NCBI GenBank assembly: GCA_018402605.1
Contig: JAGYIK010000027.1
Span: forward strand, 1 to 12,995
From: Litorivicinus sp.
GTDB taxonomy: Bacteria; Pseudomonadota; Gammaproteobacteria; Pseudomonadales; Litorivicinaceae
Length of the DNA: 12,995 nucleotides
Reading direction: 5' to 3'
This document shows positions 1 through 7,535 of this stretch, one piece after another. Each line of letters starts with the position of its first letter. Position 1 is the first letter of the stretch. Made by a program: the position numbers and the translations under genes. A model generated the notes under the pieces. The model saw only the letters and a list, made by a program, of their open reading frames with translations, did no database searches and had not been told where the DNA came from.

Positions 1-40
1 CTCAGGCGACCCCAACAATGCGCCCAGGGTGCGCACAAAG
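1..40. repeat. 40-base direct repeat, copy at the left window edge
   Basis: Exact copy of 6282-6321, placed at the end of the condensation domain of the left-edge NRPS gene. Its left boundary is unknown because the window ends here. Confidence 0.95.
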
Positions 41-1269
41 TGAGCCATGAACAGCTCGGCAAAGGACGCACTCAAACGGCCTCGGTCGTACTCCACAACA
101 ATCCGATCCGGGCCGGTGACCGCCAAGGTCAAATCGAACTTGGGACGGGACGGTGGGTGTTCGATGATTTCGTAGGCGAGGTTGGCAAATGATCCGGACC
201 GCGCGATGGAACCGCCGTCCGAGGTGATGAAGGCTTGGAAGGGGGCAACACCGAGCGCACCGACCTCAGGCGTAAGCTGCTGAGCCAACAGGTCGTACGG
301 CAAAAAGCTGTCAGCGATTCCCGTCGCCAAGTCCGCTGTCACCGCATCGAGCAGTTCGAGAACAGAGGCCGTTGGTGAGGCCGTGACACCGAGCACCAGG
401 GTGTTGGCGAAACAGCCAACCATCTCCATCACCTCGGCCAGATTGCGTTGGCTGACCGGATACCCAATCAGGCACGACGCCCCCCGAGAGAGTCGACTTA
501 AGGTGACACCCAAGACCGCTGTGTACAGTGCATGCAGGGTGATTCCACGGCTGCGCAACAGTGTGTGCGCCGCGTCCATCAGATGCTTTGGAATCGCGAT
601 CACACCGAGGCCGAGCTCACCCAAGTCGGCATCGCCACCATCGCCAAAGCGGCTCTGTTCAGCCATGGCAAGGGCCAGCTGTTGCAAACGGCGGTTTAAC
701 GCCGGTGCGAGCGCTTCTGCATGTTCGTCGGCATGCCACGCGGCCCAGTCACAATACGCTGGGGCCTCGTCGTCGGGTGCCGACAGCGCTGGCGCTTGGC
801 CGGTGTACTGTTCAACCAGCTGGCGGGTCAGGAGACCCAACGACACCTCATCCACGGCATGGTGATGGAAGCACATCGCAACCATGCAGCCGTCGGGATA
901 AGACGCCAATACGCAGCGGGCAGGGCATTCTGTGGCCAGTGCAAACGGCCGCTGTACAAAGGCCAGAGCGCTGGCCAAGGCCTCGTCCCGGGTGCGCAGG
1001 GTGTCCATTGCAACGACGGTCGACGCCTCAACCTCGGCCAAACATCCCACCGGGAATCCGTCTCCATCGAGGTCAATGAGGGTGTGCAGGGTGGAGTGGC
1101 GTGCGACCAAGTCCACAAAACACTGGGCAAACCGTGTACAATCCAAGGAACCGGTCACATCGAGAATCAGTGGCACGTTGTACGCGCCCTGATCCAGGCC
1201 CAACTGCCCAAGGGTCCAAAAACGCTGTTGATTGGCCGATAATTGGACCTGTGTCACCGTATTAGGCAT
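1..1269 (-). CDS. NRPS condensation domain, N-terminal part of a larger synthetase (runs off left edge)
   Basis: I translated this frame by hand. It is open from the ATG at 1269-1267 to the window edge, 423 codons with no stop, and begins MPNTVTQVQLSANQQRFW, a typical C1 core motif. It forms one complete condensation domain, which joins the upstream peptidyl-carrier intermediate to the next aminoacyl-carrier. The catalytic motif is HHHAVDE (plus-strand bases 847-867), so HHxxxD is intact but the usual following Gly is Glu. GYPVSQRN and VGCFANTLVL are later C-domain cores. The visible end, FVRTLGALLGSPE, is the start of a C-A linker, so an adenylation domain should follow. The start overlaps the end of the upstream NRPS by 8 bases and has an AAGGGG ribosome site 9 bases upstream, which supports it and indicates translational coupling. 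The substrate of this module lies outside the window. Confidence 0.9.
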   Translation of the reverse strand, partial: MPNTVTQVQLSANQQRFWTLGQLGLDQGAYNVPLILDVTGSLDCTRFAQCFVDLVARHSTLHTLIDLDGDGFPVGCLAEVEASTVVAMDTLRTRDEALASALAFVQRPFALATECPARCVLASYPDGCMVAMCFHHHAVDEVSLGLLTRQLVEQYTGQAPALSAPDDEAPAYCDWAAWHADEHAEALAPALNRRLQQLALAMAEQSRFGDGGDADLGELGLGVIAIPKHLMDAAHTLLRSRGITLHALYTAVLGVTLSRLSRGASCLIGYPVSQRNLAEVMEMVGCFANTLVLGVTASPTASVLELLDAVTADLATGIADSFLPYDLLAQQLTPEVGALGVAPFQAFITSDGGSIARSGSFANLAYEIIEHPPSRPKFDLTLAVTGPDRIVVEYDRGRLSASFAELFMAHFVRTLGALLGSPE

Positions 1270-3994
1270 CGAATTTGACCCCTTGACCTTTTCGTAAAGG
1301 ACTGCGTTTTTGACTGTTCATTTTGTCGCCTTGCTCGATCCGCTGAGCCAACTCAGCCACCGTTGGCGCCATGAAAATATCGCTGGCTGAAAGGCGCACA
1401 CCCAGATCGGTCGTCAGACGCACCAGCAATCGCATGGCATCGAGGGACGCACCACCCAAGGCAAAAAAGTTGTCATCCAGCCCCACCGCATCACGGCCCA
1501 AAATTGCACCCATCGCCTGGCACAGCGTGCGCTGAAGATCGGTCTCGGGCTGGCGCTTCTCGGTCTTGTCATGACCCTGAAGCGAAATCTGTCCAGCCAG
1601 CGTGCGTCGATCGAGCTTGCCGCTGGTGGTGTAGGGAAAGGCATCGACTAAGATGTTGGCGTAGGGCCGCATGTAGGAGGGCAGTGACGCGACAGCCGCG
1701 GCCTGCATCATCTCGGGTGTGAGTTCGACTCCAGCCTGTGGTTTCGCGAAGCAGATCAGGCGCGTATCGGCTCCGGTTTGATGGGCCACCACGGCCAGCG
1801 CCTCGGCACCTGGAAGTTGTGCGCTGAGGGTGGTTTCCACTTCCACCGGCTCAACCCGATAGCCACGAATTTTGACCTGACCGTCTCTGCGACCCAAGAA
1901 CTCAATCGTTCCATCCACACAACGGCGTACCAGATCGCCCGTCGCATACATCCGCGTCCCCGGCGGCCCATAGGGATCGGCCAGAAAGCGCTCTGCGGTG
2001 AGTCCGGGTCGATTCAAGTACCCGCGCGCCAAACACAGCCCCCCTGCGTACAGTTCACCGATGCCGCCCAAGGGCACTGGAGTCATTGCAGCATCGAGCA
2101 CATGGATGCGGGTGTGATCAATCGCGGTCCCAATCGAGGGCAAATCCGGCCAGCTCTCGGCGTCTGCCGGCAAGGCATGGGCCGTGACCACATGGGTTTC
2201 TGTGGGCCCGTAGAAATTGTGGAGACGACTCCCTGGAAATCGCCGATACACGCGCTTCAGCCCATCGGTCACCACCAGTTGTTCACCGGCGGTAAAAATC
2301 TCAGACGGCCAATATCCGTCCTCCAGGCCCCCGACGTAATCGGCAAGGACACTCAAGGCCACATAGGGCATGTACACATGATCCACCGCATGGGCCTTCA
2401 TCAGGTCGTGCACCGCCGCAGGATCCGATCGAACCCCCTCCGGCAACAACACCAAACAATCACCCTGGCTGAGTGAGTTGTAGATCTCCTGTAACGCCGC
2501 ATCAAACCCGATGCTGGAAAACTGCAGCACCCGCGCCCGTGGGTTCGGCAACAGCGACTGTTTCCAATCCACCAAATTGGCCATTGCCGCATGGGGGAAC
2601 GCGACCCCCTTGGGCTGTCCGGTCGAGCCGGACGTGTAAAGCAAATACACCAGATTCTCACCGCACACATCCATGCGCGGTGAGGGCAATGCCTCAGGTG
2701 GCAGGATCGGTAGGGCTTCAACGTCGATGACCGGGACATCCAACCGCCGGGCGACATCCTGCACCCCGGCCACGGCATCGCCAAACACCAACACTGCCTT
2801 GGCACAGGAATCGTTTAGGACGAACTCAATTCGAGACAGGGGGTTTGACACATCCAAGGGCGCGACCGCCACTCCGGCAAAGCCACAAGCCATGATGGCG
2901 GCAATCAGCGCTGGGCCCTTTGGCATCACGACCACCACCACCTCGTCAAGATCCAGTCCATCCAGGGCGCGCATGATTGTCAGCGCCTGGCCACTCAGCT
3001 CAGCATAGGTCTGGTCGCCCGCAAACCCTGAGATTGCCATGGCCTCGGGATGTGCCCTCGCATACTTCCAGAACCGTTGCGGCAAACTCAGGCTCTCAAC
3101 CCCCGTTGAGGCCTCGGCCGGCGACACATCCGTGACATGTAACTGACCAAGTGGACAGGCTCCGCTGACTGCAAATTGCAAAACGGTGTTCTGCACACGC
3201 TCACCATAGGTCTGCATGTGAGCGGACTCGAAGATGGCATCGTCATATTCAAGCACCAGTGAACTGGGACCATCCAATCGCTCCTGAACGTGCAGCGTCA
3301 CGGGGAATTTCGGATGCGGCGGATGCATGTCGCAAGGCGTTAACCGCATCCCGGCGAGAGACACCGTGTCCATGGTTCGACGACCGACCGTACACAGCGC
3401 TTGAATCAGCGGTGGCCCTCCGTCTGGACTGTCAACACCCATGGCCGACGCATAGTCATCCAGATGCAGATGAGAGGCCTCTTCCGCCTCTCCCAGCGCC
3501 AGCTGGCAGTGCTGCAAATACTCGTCCACGGTGAAAACTCGGTGGGTGTCAATGGGCAATGGCTGGGTGGAAAGAAAATAGCCACACAGGGCATCGGCCT
3601 GCTGGCCTTGGCCACGGGCTCGCTTGCGCATCGACACCGGCATGCCAACCAGCACCACCCGCTCATGAGCCAGCTGACTCACAAGCAATGCATAGGCGGC
3701 AATCCAGATCACCGGCTGACTGACACCGGCTCGAATGGAAATCTGAGCCACAGCGGCGGCCAAGGCAGGGACAGGCGAAAAAGTCCAGGTTCCTGTGGAG
3801 GAAGGCCCGGGTTTCCGCGCTGGGAAATCGAGGCGAGTCGGCGCCTGAAGCAACTGCTGGACGCGCTGTTCGAGGCGTTCGGCTTGGCGGGCTTTGAGCG
3901 CCGATTCAGCCACCGCCCAGTCCGCATATTGGAATGGCAGTGCAGAAAGCGCAGGCGACACCCCTCGACCGAGGGCGTCATACACTTCACCCAA
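1262..3994 (-). CDS. NRPS, intact C-terminal part: end of C2 - A2 (Pro-like) - PCP2
   Basis: This 910-residue open stretch is the undamaged end of a bimodular NRPS whose N-terminus lies near 7535. The TTG that opens it is not a real start: the frame continues the condensation domain whose HHHAADE motif is just upstream, and is cut off by a one-base loss near 3997 (CGGAG where CGGGAG is expected, Arg-Glu). In order: remainder of the condensation domain; adenylation domain with A3 YTSGSTGQPKG, A5 NFYGPTET, A7 YATGD, A8 RRDGQVKIRGYRVE and A10 TTSGKLDRR; carrier domain with DNFFALGGASL, its phosphopantetheine Ser at plus-strand bases 1445-1447. The ten pocket residues read DAQYFAFVVK, sharing D, Q, A, V, V, K with the proline code DVQLIAHVVK. 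The GEQL and YGPTETHVV surroundings are also of the proline type. I infer proline or a modified imino acid, with modest confidence. No epimerase or thioesterase follows. Confidence 0.88.
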   Translation of the reverse strand: MGEVYDALGRGVSPALSALPFQYADWAVAESALKARQAERLEQRVQQLLQAPTRLDFPARKPGPSSTGTWTFSPVPALAAAVAQISIRAGVSQPVIWIAAYALLVSQLAHERVVLVGMPVSMRKRARGQGQQADALCGYFLSTQPLPIDTHRVFTVDEYLQHCQLALGEAEEASHLHLDDYASAMGVDSPDGGPPLIQALCTVGRRTMDTVSLAGMRLTPCDMHPPHPKFPVTLHVQERLDGPSSLVLEYDDAIFESAHMQTYGERVQNTVLQFAVSGACPLGQLHVTDVSPAEASTGVESLSLPQRFWKYARAHPEAMAISGFAGDQTYAELSGQALTIMRALDGLDLDEVVVVVMPKGPALIAAIMACGFAGVAVAPLDVSNPLSRIEFVLNDSCAKAVLVFGDAVAGVQDVARRLDVPVIDVEALPILPPEALPSPRMDVCGENLVYLLYTSGSTGQPKGVAFPHAAMANLVDWKQSLLPNPRARVLQFSSIGFDAALQEIYNSLSQGDCLVLLPEGVRSDPAAVHDLMKAHAVDHVYMPYVALSVLADYVGGLEDGYWPSEIFTAGEQLVVTDGLKRVYRRFPGSRLHNFYGPTETHVVTAHALPADAESWPDLPSIGTAIDHTRIHVLDAAMTPVPLGGIGELYAGGLCLARGYLNRPGLTAERFLADPYGPPGTRMYATGDLVRRCVDGTIEFLGRRDGQVKIRGYRVEPVEVETTLSAQLPGAEALAVVAHQTGADTRLICFAKPQAGVELTPEMMQAAAVASLPSYMRPYANILVDAFPYTTSGKLDRRTLAGQISLQGHDKTEKRQPETDLQRTLCQAMGAILGRDAVGLDDNFFALGGASLDAMRLLVRLTTDLGVRLSASDIFMAPTVAELAQRIEQGDKMNSQKRSPLRKGQGVKFDA
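1279..1284 (-). promoter_or_regulatory. Ribosome binding site of the downstream NRPS gene
   Basis: On the minus strand AAGGGG lies 9 bases before the ATG at 1269-1267, inside the last codons of the preceding NRPS gene. It decides the start of the left-edge gene and supports separate initiation there. Confidence 0.6.
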
Positions 3995-4344
3995 CTCCGC
4001 AACAACACATCAATCGATTGCTCATCGGCCGCATGGTGATGGGGTCCAGCACCAGAAAACGTCCCCGCCAGGCCCGCTTCAAGCAACAACACCCGAAGCG
4101 AATCTCCACCCCAAGATCAAGGGCTTGGCCGCCTCAGCCGTAACGCCACATCACAGTCGATCGCATCCACCACCTGAACCGCAAGGATCCGATGACGTCC
4201 TTTAAAACACCGTGCGGACGCCCTCAGCATCCACCTGAATCAAGGTCCCGCGAAGCCCTGTCATGGCGCTCCACCAATACCCGAACCGCGCGCGCCAGCA
4301 CATCCCGATCCACCGGCGACTCCACTCGAAACACGCCCGGCATG

Positions 4345-4950
4345 TTATAGACCTTCCTGACCCTCGAGCTGAGACAACAACCATAACCGCTGTTGACCAT
4401 GCGACAGCACAACCCGGCCATCCCCGATCCGCCCCGAACCCGGAACCACCTGCATCACCGTCTCATCGGTCGCATCGGCCACATCCGCAACCAAGGCCGC
4501 CAAGGCCCGCGGCGTCGGATGACGAAACACATCCCGAACACCAAACCCAAACCCCAGCGCACGTCCTCGACCCACCAACCGAATCACCTGGATCGAATCA
4601 CCACCCAACGCAAAAAAGTTCGACGTCACACTCACCTCAGCGCGACCCGTCAACTCCCCAAACAACCCACACAACATCTCCTCAGCCAGACTCTCAGGCG
4701 CCTCCCAAGACACCTCCTCCAACTCAGGATCCGGCAACCCACGACGGTCCAACTTCCCGTTCGCCGTCAAGGGCAACTCAGCAACTTCCACAAACACCAA
4801 CGGAACCATGTACTCAGGCAAAGACCCACCCAACTCCCGTCGTTTTGTCGTCGTCAACGACTCACCCGCGCGACACACCCCATACGCAACCAACACCGAT
4901 TGCCCACCCAGCTCACGGACCACACGCAACCTGCAACAGCCGATCAGCAA
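4345..4950 (-). CDS. NRPS fragment: end of A1, PCP1, start of C2
   Basis: This 201-codon piece is the longest unbroken stretch in the damaged zone and is not an independent gene. It reads VVRELGGQSVLVAYGV (end of the adenylation domain), then LPEYMVPLVF, then A10 LTANGKLDRRGLP with the catalytic Lys. Next is the carrier motif SNFFALGGDSIQVIRL, whose phosphopantetheine Ser is at plus-strand bases 4594-4596, and then LSHGQQRLWLLSQLEG, the C1 core of the second condensation domain. It stops at TAA where TA(C/T)-AAC, Tyr-Asn, is expected before MPGVFRVE, a one-base loss. Its nominal N-terminal residues before VVRELGG come from a wrong frame. Confidence 0.7.
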   Translation of the reverse strand: MLIGCCRLRVVRELGGQSVLVAYGVCRAGESLTTTKRRELGGSLPEYMVPLVFVEVAELPLTANGKLDRRGLPDPELEEVSWEAPESLAEEMLCGLFGELTGRAEVSVTSNFFALGGDSIQVIRLVGRGRALGFGFGVRDVFRHPTPRALAALVADVADATDETVMQVVPGSGRIGDGRVVLSHGQQRLWLLSQLEGQEGL

Positions 4951-5062
4951 AACAAGCCAAACTCACCGACTCAAATACCACCAGCTCAGTCGAAACCCAG
5001 ATCTTCACCTGGTCATCCAGACGACCAAGGAGTACAACAACGCACCATCGCCTCGGCACCTT

Positions 5063-5437
5063 TCAGTCTATGGTCAGGTATCGCTCACCATGCACCAAGG
5101 GATCCGCAATAAACCGCTCAGCCGTCAACCCACCTCGACCCTGATAACCCCGCGCAACACCCACACCACCAATGTACAGCTCACCAACCACACCATCCGG
5201 AACCGGACGCAAACTCCCATCCAACACATACAACCGCGTGTTCCAAATCGGCTCACCAATCGGCGGCGACAACACACCATCCTCCGATCGACAACACCAC
5301 ACACTCACATCAATCGCCGCTTCCGTCGGACCATACAAATTCCACAAACAAACCGATGGATAACGCGCGTAAAAACGTGACTGCACCACACCACTTAAGG
5401 CCTCACCACTGGTCACCACATGGCAAAAGACAGCCAC
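5063..5437 (-). CDS. NRPS fragment: middle of A1 (serine pocket region)
   Basis: This open piece of the serine adenylation domain is not an independent gene. Visible are VTSGEALS (A4-A5 region), LWNLYGPTEAAIDVSVW (A5), and the run from PIGEPIWNTRLYVLD to GELYIGGVGVARGY (A6) and TAERFIADP. Pocket residues here are V, S, L, I, D at positions 299, 301, 322, 330 and 331 in GrsA numbering. They match the second half of the serine code. The frame is lost after HGERY, where A7 (YRTGD) should follow, and before residue 5. Confidence 0.7.
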   Translation of the reverse strand: MAVFCHVVTSGEALSGVVQSRFYARYPSVCLWNLYGPTEAAIDVSVWCCRSEDGVLSPPIGEPIWNTRLYVLDGSLRPVPDGVVGELYIGGVGVARGYQGRGGLTAERFIADPLVHGERYLTID

Positions 5438-5915
5438 TGACCAGCGTCTGAAACCTCAAAAACAACTCCAGCATCGAGGGCACAAAATGCCATCGTCACC
5501 TGGCAGCGCAATCATCTCCCCAAGATACTCAGGATCCCACGATATGACCATCCGGACGTGTCACAACCAGACCCCAGTCATCAAGGGCAAAACCACTCCC
5601 ACACCGCAACATCAAAACCAACCGCCGTCTTCTGCAACACCACATCAAGACGCGTCCATCGCCAACACCGACCGCTGCCACAACAACCGGTTCCAACAGC
5701 CCACGGTGACTGTTTCCAACACCCTTCGGTCGACCCGTACCTTACTGGTGTAAATCACATACGCCAGACCATCACATCCGCATACCACCCAAGGACTGGA
5801 CTCAGATATTGAAACAAACACAACTCAACCGCGCCCGACACCTCCAACACCGGAACAGATCCCAACGACCAGCCTTGAACCTGGCAGCCCAATCACCAGC
5901 GGGCAACCTGAATCT

Positions 5916-7535
5916 CTAAGCCCCTGAAGCACACGCTCCCGCAGCAACTGGATCAACGGACAGCCACGCACAACCGCCTTCAGATCCCAAGCATCGACTG
6001 TGCTCCACAGACCTCGCGGCAACACCACCGCCACCAACGACTCCGGCGTCACACCATGGGACAACACCGCGTGCCATCCGATTTGCGGGTACATCCAGCG
6101 CCCCGTAACTCCACTCCCCACACGCCCCACAGAGCGCAATCGACTCCGGAGCACGCGCCACCGACGACTCAAACCAGGTCAACACCGAGGCCGATCCATC
6201 CTCCTCAACCGCCTCGCCAGCACTCCTCGCCAACACCGACTCAACCGACTCCGCGTCAAACACCAACTCACCCAACCGACGCTCAGGCGACCCCAACAAT
6301 GCGCCCAGGGTGCGCACAAAGCCCTCAAAGTGACGCTGCGCGTCCGGTGGCGAGAACAGCGCGCGGTTGAACTGCGCGCGCAAGCGCAGGTCACCGGCAT
6401 CGCCAAAATCGAAGAGCTGGAAATTGATCTGCTCTGCCGGCCCGGAGGTCAGGGTGTGCGCCCGGCAGCGCTGTTCGCCCAAGGCCACCACCTGTTGAAA
6501 GTTTTGCAAACTGAACAGTGCTGAAAACATCGCCCCGTCGGCATGGCGACGGTGGATCTGACGCAACGCATGGGTGGGATACTGTTGATGGCGAAGCGTC
6601 GCACGAATCTCCCGGGCAGCATCCACCACCAGCGTCGAAAACGGCTGGGTGACGTCATATTGCACGATAAGTGGCAGGGTGTTGGTCATCATCCCCAAGA
6701 AACGCGAACGACGGCTCCGTCCGGCCACCGGATATCCGATGGTTGCGCCCTCGCTTCGGGTCGTGCGTGCGATGTAAACCCCAAGCGCGACCGCAAAGGG
6801 GGCTAGCACACTGCCACCGTGGGTGCGTGAGAAATCCACAATGTGCCCATACAGGGGGCGATCAAACACGCACTCGACCGAACCCGGTTCGTCGATCACA
6901 CCCGGCTCACCGGGATGCGAAGACAAGGTTGGGACACCCTCGAAGGCCTGCAATCGCCGCAAAAAAAAGGCCTCTGAATCCGCTCGGACCGGAACCATCG
7001 GCGGCTCCTCAAACAGTGTGCCCGGGGTCCAGTTCGGTTCTTTGATCCACCCATTGATGAGGGTTGTGAGCACTTCCCAGATCAGTTGAGCGGCGGCCGC
7101 ATCGGCACAGATGTGGTGGATCGTGTAGTGCAAGCACCAACGGTTCCCGCCAAGGTCGATGCGACCGGCACGAAACACCGGTCCTTGCTCCAAATCAAGG
7201 GGGATGGCGCGCAATCGATCCACCGCATCGACCATGGCTGCGTCAGAGGCATCCGCCAAAGCCGTGACCAAGATCTCGGGGTGTTCAACCGGTCGCACTC
7301 CACGCCAAGGCGTTCCATCCTTGAGAAAAAACACAGAACGCAACTCACGACTGTGAGCGACCAAATGACGCCACGCACGATCGAACAATTCGGGCTGCTC
7401 AAAATCGTCCACCACCAGGTGGTTGGCCATGTTGTGCGCCCCACTGTCGGGGTTCAGCGCATGTTCAAGCCAAATGTTCAACTGGGCCCCACGAAGAGGG
7501 CCATCGATGTCAGATTCAGTGCGAGTGTCGATCAC
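5916..7535 (-). CDS. NRPS N-terminal part: first condensation domain and start of A1
   Basis: The gene starts at GTG 7535-7533, overlapping the TGA of the upstream SGNH gene in a GTGA. The C1 core GAQLNIWLEHAL appears within 30 residues, so this start is plausible. Residues 1 to about 400 form a condensation domain: catalytic motif HHICADA (HHxxxD kept, Gly replaced by Ala), then IGYPVAGRSR and MTNTLPL. The C-A linker FVRTLGALLGSPERRL follows, then adenylation core A1 up to ANRMARG near position 6070. Beyond that the frame is wrong: the expected continuation LSHGVTPESLVAVVLPRG sits in another frame, and the residues from there to 5916 are spurious. A leading condensation domain with no upstream carrier in the window could be a starter-type domain acylating the first serine, or could accept from another synthetase. 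The sequence does not decide. Confidence 0.85.
   Translation of the reverse strand: MIDTRTESDIDGPLRGAQLNIWLEHALNPDSGAHNMANHLVVDDFEQPELFDRAWRHLVAHSRELRSVFFLKDGTPWRGVRPVEHPEILVTALADASDAAMVDAVDRLRAIPLDLEQGPVFRAGRIDLGGNRWCLHYTIHHICADAAAAQLIWEVLTTLINGWIKEPNWTPGTLFEEPPMVPVRADSEAFFLRRLQAFEGVPTLSSHPGEPGVIDEPGSVECVFDRPLYGHIVDFSRTHGGSVLAPFAVALGVYIARTTRSEGATIGYPVAGRSRRSRFLGMMTNTLPLIVQYDVTQPFSTLVVDAAREIRATLRHQQYPTHALRQIHRRHADGAMFSALFSLQNFQQVVALGEQRCRAHTLTSGPAEQINFQLFDFGDAGDLRLRAQFNRALFSPPDAQRHFEGFVRTLGALLGSPERRLGELVFDAESVESVLARSAGEAVEEDGSASVLTWFESSVARAPESIALCGACGEWSYGALDVPANRMARGVVPWCDAGVVGGGGVAARSVEHSRCLGSEGGCAWLSVDPVAAGACASGA
6282..6321. repeat. 40-base direct repeat, copy in the module 1 C-A linker
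   Basis: Identical over 40 bases to positions 1-40, in the same orientation and the same codon frame. It encodes FVRTLGALLGSPE at the end of a condensation domain. The two copies diverge immediately on the condensation-domain side (from 6322 versus 41). On the adenylation side the comparison is cut off by the window edge, so the repeat may be much longer. Confidence 0.95.

Larger units (their letters stand above)
3995..6070 (-). pseudogene. Frame-broken A1 (Ser) - PCP1 - start of C2 of the bimodular NRPS
   Basis: Between two clean coding stretches the NRPS is readable only by switching frame many times. Recognisable pieces in order on the minus strand: VTPESLVAVVLPRG; GLAYVIYTS with a damaged A3 loop near 5700-5760; GFDVAVWEWF; HFVPSMLELFLRFQ; VTSGEALS and NLYGPTEAAIDVSVW; LDDQVKI; LPLTANGKLDRRGLP; NFFALGGDSIQ; QQRLWLLSQLEG; YNMPGVFRVE; HHHAADEQS. 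Individual breaks can be placed near 3997, 4255-4262, 4345-4350 and 6055-6070. Pocket residues D, V, W, H, V, S, L, I, D plus the A10 Lys give a serine code (canonical DVWHLSLIDK). From 7535 to 1262 there are 6,274 bases, about 2,090 codons, the expected size of an intact C-A-PCP-C-A-PCP protein, so only small indels and substitutions are involved. Either the module is decaying or the assembly is poor here. I cannot tell which from sequence alone. Confidence 0.75.

Noticed and set aside
383..1242. Several overlapping plus-strand open frames at 383-1242
   Set aside because: The minus strand here is a complete 423-codon condensation domain with all its core motifs; the plus frames are shadows.
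4263..5144. Plus-strand open frames of up to 293 codons across 4263-5380, rich in Pro, Thr, His and Gln
   Set aside because: They are the reverse side of the G/T-rich NRPS module. They show low-complexity composition, no ribosome sites and no recognisable domain, while the minus strand carries clear adenylation, carrier and condensation motifs.
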